8,160 nucleotides of DNA from Phycisphaeraceae bacterium (GTDB lineage Bacteria > Planctomycetota > Phycisphaerae > Phycisphaerales > Zrk34). The notes under the pieces were generated by a model. That model worked only from the letters and a program-made list of their open reading frames with translations, was not told where the DNA came from and ran no database searches. Positions within the stretch are counted from its first letter, which is position 1; the number at the start of each line of letters is the position of its first letter. Below are positions 5,822-8,160 of the stretch, one piece after another. Location of the stretch: positions 1 through 8,160 of the forward strand of contig JANQJT010000029.1 in assembly GCA_028281485.1 (NCBI GenBank), given 5' to 3'. Made by a program: the position numbers and the translations under genes.

Positions 5822-8160
5822 ATGCGCTGCCTGATCTGCCTGCTCGTCCTACTCACTCCCATCGCCTGCCAGGCCGAAACCGATACCGTGCCCAACCCAC
5901 GCACCGTACACAACATCGACCTCGACTGGCACTTCAGTCTCGGCGACGAACCCACTTCCACCGACAACATGCGCAAACTCGACGTCCCTCACGACTGGTC
6001 CATCGAGGGCGACTACCACCCCGACAACCCCACCGGCGGCAAGGGCGGCTATCTGCCCGGCGGGGTCGGCTGGTACATCAAGACCATCGACATCCCCGAA
6101 GACTGGGCCGACAAGCAGATCCTCATCGACTTCGACGGCGTCTACATGAACAGCGAGATGTGGATCAACGATCACCCCCTCGGCAAACGCCCCTACGGCT
6201 ACATCAGCATCCTCTACGACCTCACCCCCCACCTCAAACCCGGACCCAACACCCTCAAGGTGCGCGTCGACAACACCAACGATCCCTCCAGCCGCTGGTA
6301 TCACGGCTGCGGCATCTACGGACACGTCAATCTCATCGTCACCGATCCCATCCACATCCCTCAATGGGGCACCTTCGTCACCACCCCCCACATCACCGAC
6401 GCCCGCGCCACGATCAACGTCGAAACAGACGTCATCAGCGCACAGGCCGCCGCGACCAGCGTCCGCCTCGAACAGATCGTCCTCGATCCCGCCGGAAAAC
6501 AAGTCGTCACCACGACCAAGACCGACATCGCCCTCCAAAAGGCTACCCGCCAAACCATCACCCAACAGCTCACCGTCCCGAAACCCCAGCGGTGGTCCGT
6601 CGAAACCCCCAATCTCTACACCCTTGTCAGCCGCGTATATCACGACAACAAACCCGTCGACGAATACCACACCACCTTCGGCATCCGTACCATCGAGTGG
6701 CACGCCCACAAGGGCTTCCTCCTCAACGGCGAGCAGGTGAAACTCAAGGGCGTCTGTGAACACCACGACGGCGGCCCCGTCGGCGCAGCCCTCTACGGCA
6801 AGGTGCTGCAACGCCGCATGCAGATCCTCAAGGACATGGGCTGCAACGCCATCCGCACCGCACACAACCCCCGCACCCCCGAGTTCTACCAGCTCTGCGA
6901 CCGCATGGGCTTCCTCGTCATGGACGAGATCTTCGACGGCTGGCACAAGAAGGCCGAGTGGGACTACGGACGCGTCGCATGGGCTCAGTGGTGGCAGAAG
7001 GACACCGAAGACTGGCTCCGCCGCGACCGCAACCACCCCTCCGTCATCATGTGGTCCATCGGCAACGAGACCGGCCACACCGACAAGCACGACATCACCG
7101 GTTTCATCCACCAATTCGATAACACCCGCCCCACCACCGGCGGAACCGTCTTCTACGGCGTCGACGTCTCCGGCTTCAACGGCCCCGGCGGAACCCCCGG
7201 CGTCCTCGAAAAGTTCAAGGCCGAACACCCCGAACAACCCGTCGTCCTCACCGAGGTCCCACACACCTACCAGACCCGCGGATTCTACCGCGTCCCCACC
7301 TGGTGGCGCGAACGACCCGGCCAGGGAAAGAACCAGCGCAAGAACTTCTTCGAACCCTACGGCGAAGAGCAGATCTTCTTCGACGGACACCCCCGCTACT
7401 CCTCTTCCTACGACAACGCCGGCGTCCGCATCAACGCACGCACCGCATGGAAACGCACACGCGACACAGACTGGATCGCCGGCGAGTTCCGCTGGACCGG
7501 CTTCGACTACCTCGGTGAATCCGGCTGGACCGCCGGCGGATACCCCATGCGTCTGTTCAACCACGGCATCATCGACCTCGCCGGTTTCCCCAAGGACCAC
7601 TACTTCTTCTACCAGAGCATGTGGACCGACACCCCCATGGTCCACCTCCTGCCCCACTGGACACACCCCCACATCGCGCCCGAAGCCGAGATCCCCGTCG
7701 TCGCTTACTCCAACGCCGACGAAGTCGAACTCTTCCTCAACGGCAAATCACTCGGACGCAACCAACGCGAGGACACGCTCGAGTTCCTCTGGTACGTCCG
7801 CTACCAGCCCGGCCAGCTCAAAGCCGTCGCCTACCAAGACGGCAAACCCGTCGCCGAAACCACCCAGACCACCGCCGGCCACCCCGCACGCATCGTCATC
7901 ACCACCGACAACTCCAACCTCGCCCCCGACCGCCGCGACTTCGCCCACATCACCTTCAAACTCGTCGACGTCAACGGCGTCATGTCCCCCCGCGCCAACG
8001 ACCGACTCGACTTCCACTTCGACGGCCCCGTCACCCACTGGGGCTTTGAGAACGGCGACCCCGCCGACGTCAACAACCACCGCCTGATGCACCGCCGCGC
8101 CTTCCACGGCCTCGGACTCGGCATCCTCCAATCCACCGACAGCGACGCCCCCACCGAAAT
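5822..8160 (+). CDS. Secreted glycoside hydrolase family 2 enzyme, beta-galactosidase-like (cut by window edge)
   Basis: 779 residues are visible and the frame is open at the edge. AAGGTG at 5811-5816 lies 5 bases before the ATG. The signal peptide is MRCLICLLVLLTPIACQA, probably cleaved after CQA. Domains in order: N-terminal sugar-binding sandwich (about 30-175) with WINDHPLGKRPYGYISILYDLT (114-135) and RWYHGCGIYG (158-167); Ig-like domain (about 176-290) ending in FGIR (286-289); catalytic TIM barrel (about 300-600) with KGVCEHHD (309-316), IRTAHNP (344-350), MDEIFDGW (367-374), WSIGNE with predicted acid/base Glu416, LTEVPHTYQTRG with predicted nucleophile Glu478, and GEFRWTGFDYLGE (554-566); a DUF4982-like module (607-680) with HLLPHW and NADEVELFLNGKSLGR; and the start of a C-terminal GH2 domain (688 onward) with GFENGDP. 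This layout is typical of exo-acting GH2 enzymes in polysaccharide loci. Galactosidase is the best guess, but other beta-glycosidase activities occur in the family. It shares the operon with the sulfatase. Confidence 0.92.
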   Translation, partial: MRCLICLLVLLTPIACQAETDTVPNPRTVHNIDLDWHFSLGDEPTSTDNMRKLDVPHDWSIEGDYHPDNPTGGKGGYLPGGVGWYIKTIDIPEDWADKQILIDFDGVYMNSEMWINDHPLGKRPYGYISILYDLTPHLKPGPNTLKVRVDNTNDPSSRWYHGCGIYGHVNLIVTDPIHIPQWGTFVTTPHITDARATINVETDVISAQAAATSVRLEQIVLDPAGKQVVTTTKTDIALQKATRQTITQQLTVPKPQRWSVETPNLYTLVSRVYHDNKPVDEYHTTFGIRTIEWHAHKGFLLNGEQVKLKGVCEHHDGGPVGAALYGKVLQRRMQILKDMGCNAIRTAHNPRTPEFYQLCDRMGFLVMDEIFDGWHKKAEWDYGRVAWAQWWQKDTEDWLRRDRNHPSVIMWSIGNETGHTDKHDITGFIHQFDNTRPTTGGTVFYGVDVSGFNGPGGTPGVLEKFKAEHPEQPVVLTEVPHTYQTRGFYRVPTWWRERPGQGKNQRKNFFEPYGEEQIFFDGHPRYSSSYDNAGVRINARTAWKRTRDTDWIAGEFRWTGFDYLGESGWTAGGYPMRLFNHGIIDLAGFPKDHYFFYQSMWTDTPMVHLLPHWTHPHIAPEAEIPVVAYSNADEVELFLNGKSLGRNQREDTLEFLWYVRYQPGQLKAVAYQDGKPVAETTQTTAGHPARIVITTDNSNLAPDRRDFAHITFKLVDVNGVMSPRANDRLDFHFDGPVTHWGFENGDPADVNNHRLMHRRAFHGLGLGILQSTDSDAPTE

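Noticed and set aside
5849..7672. A 607-codon open frame on the minus strand inside the GH2 gene
   Set aside because: It is made almost only of Val, Ala, Asp, Gly and Glu. This is the antisense frame in which the C-ending sense codons become codons starting with G, which cannot be stops. There is no domain or ribosome site, and the plus strand encodes a clear GH2 enzyme.
6756..8087. A 443-codon Ser/Thr/Pro-rich plus-strand frame
   Set aside because: It is a shifted frame of the GH2 gene, where runs of CC-containing codons give Pro, Ser and Thr. The catalytic motifs lie in the other frame.
1..8160. tRNA or rRNA genes, CRISPR arrays, insertion sequences, phage or toxin-antitoxin genes
   Set aside because: None was seen: there are no regularly spaced repeats, no transposase motifs and no tRNA-like cloverleaf in the non-coding stretches.

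Overview
The window looks like chromosomal DNA of a GC-rich bacterium of the Planctomycetes (Phycisphaerae-like) or a related PVC lineage, probably marine. This placement is an inference from gene content: a small ECF sigma factor of the type common in Rhodopirellula and Verrucomicrobium, a membrane FecR-type partner directly behind it, a prepilin-like protein of the kind abundant in planctomycetes, a formylglycine sulfatase and a glycoside hydrolase family 2 enzyme. No ribosomal RNA or marker gene is present to confirm it.

The left part (1 to about 1953) is read on the minus strand. At the edge is the N-terminal half of a secreted, low-complexity, Ala/Gly/Asn/Asp-rich protein with a clear signal peptide. 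Its closed ORF is hidden because the gene runs out of the window. A leader of about 400 bases with small hairpins lies upstream of it. Next comes a prepilin-like protein (323 aa) with a strong Shine-Dalgarno site, followed by a good Rho-independent terminator at 870-904.

A divergent intergenic region of about 220 bases (1954-2171) separates this from a plus-strand gene run that fills the rest of the window: ECF sigma factor, FecR-domain transmembrane regulator, secreted sulfatase, and secreted GH2 enzyme cut by the right edge. The gaps in the run are 6, 64 and 34 bases with no obvious terminator, so one transcript is likely.

The simplest reading is a small self-regulated polysaccharide-degradation locus. 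The sigma factor and its membrane-bound partner would sense a condition outside the inner membrane and switch on the operon. The sulfatase would desulfate an algal-type glycan and the GH2 enzyme would remove exposed sugar residues. The polysaccharide itself cannot be read from the sequence.

The most unusual point is the C-terminal half of the FecR protein. It carries an extra domain that resembles, from memory, a beta-rich module of secreted PEP-CTERM-type proteins, where many planctomycete relatives carry a LamG domain or nothing. It is a candidate sensor domain. Repeated sequence elements in the divergent intergenic region and upstream of the secreted-protein gene may be operators or promoters.
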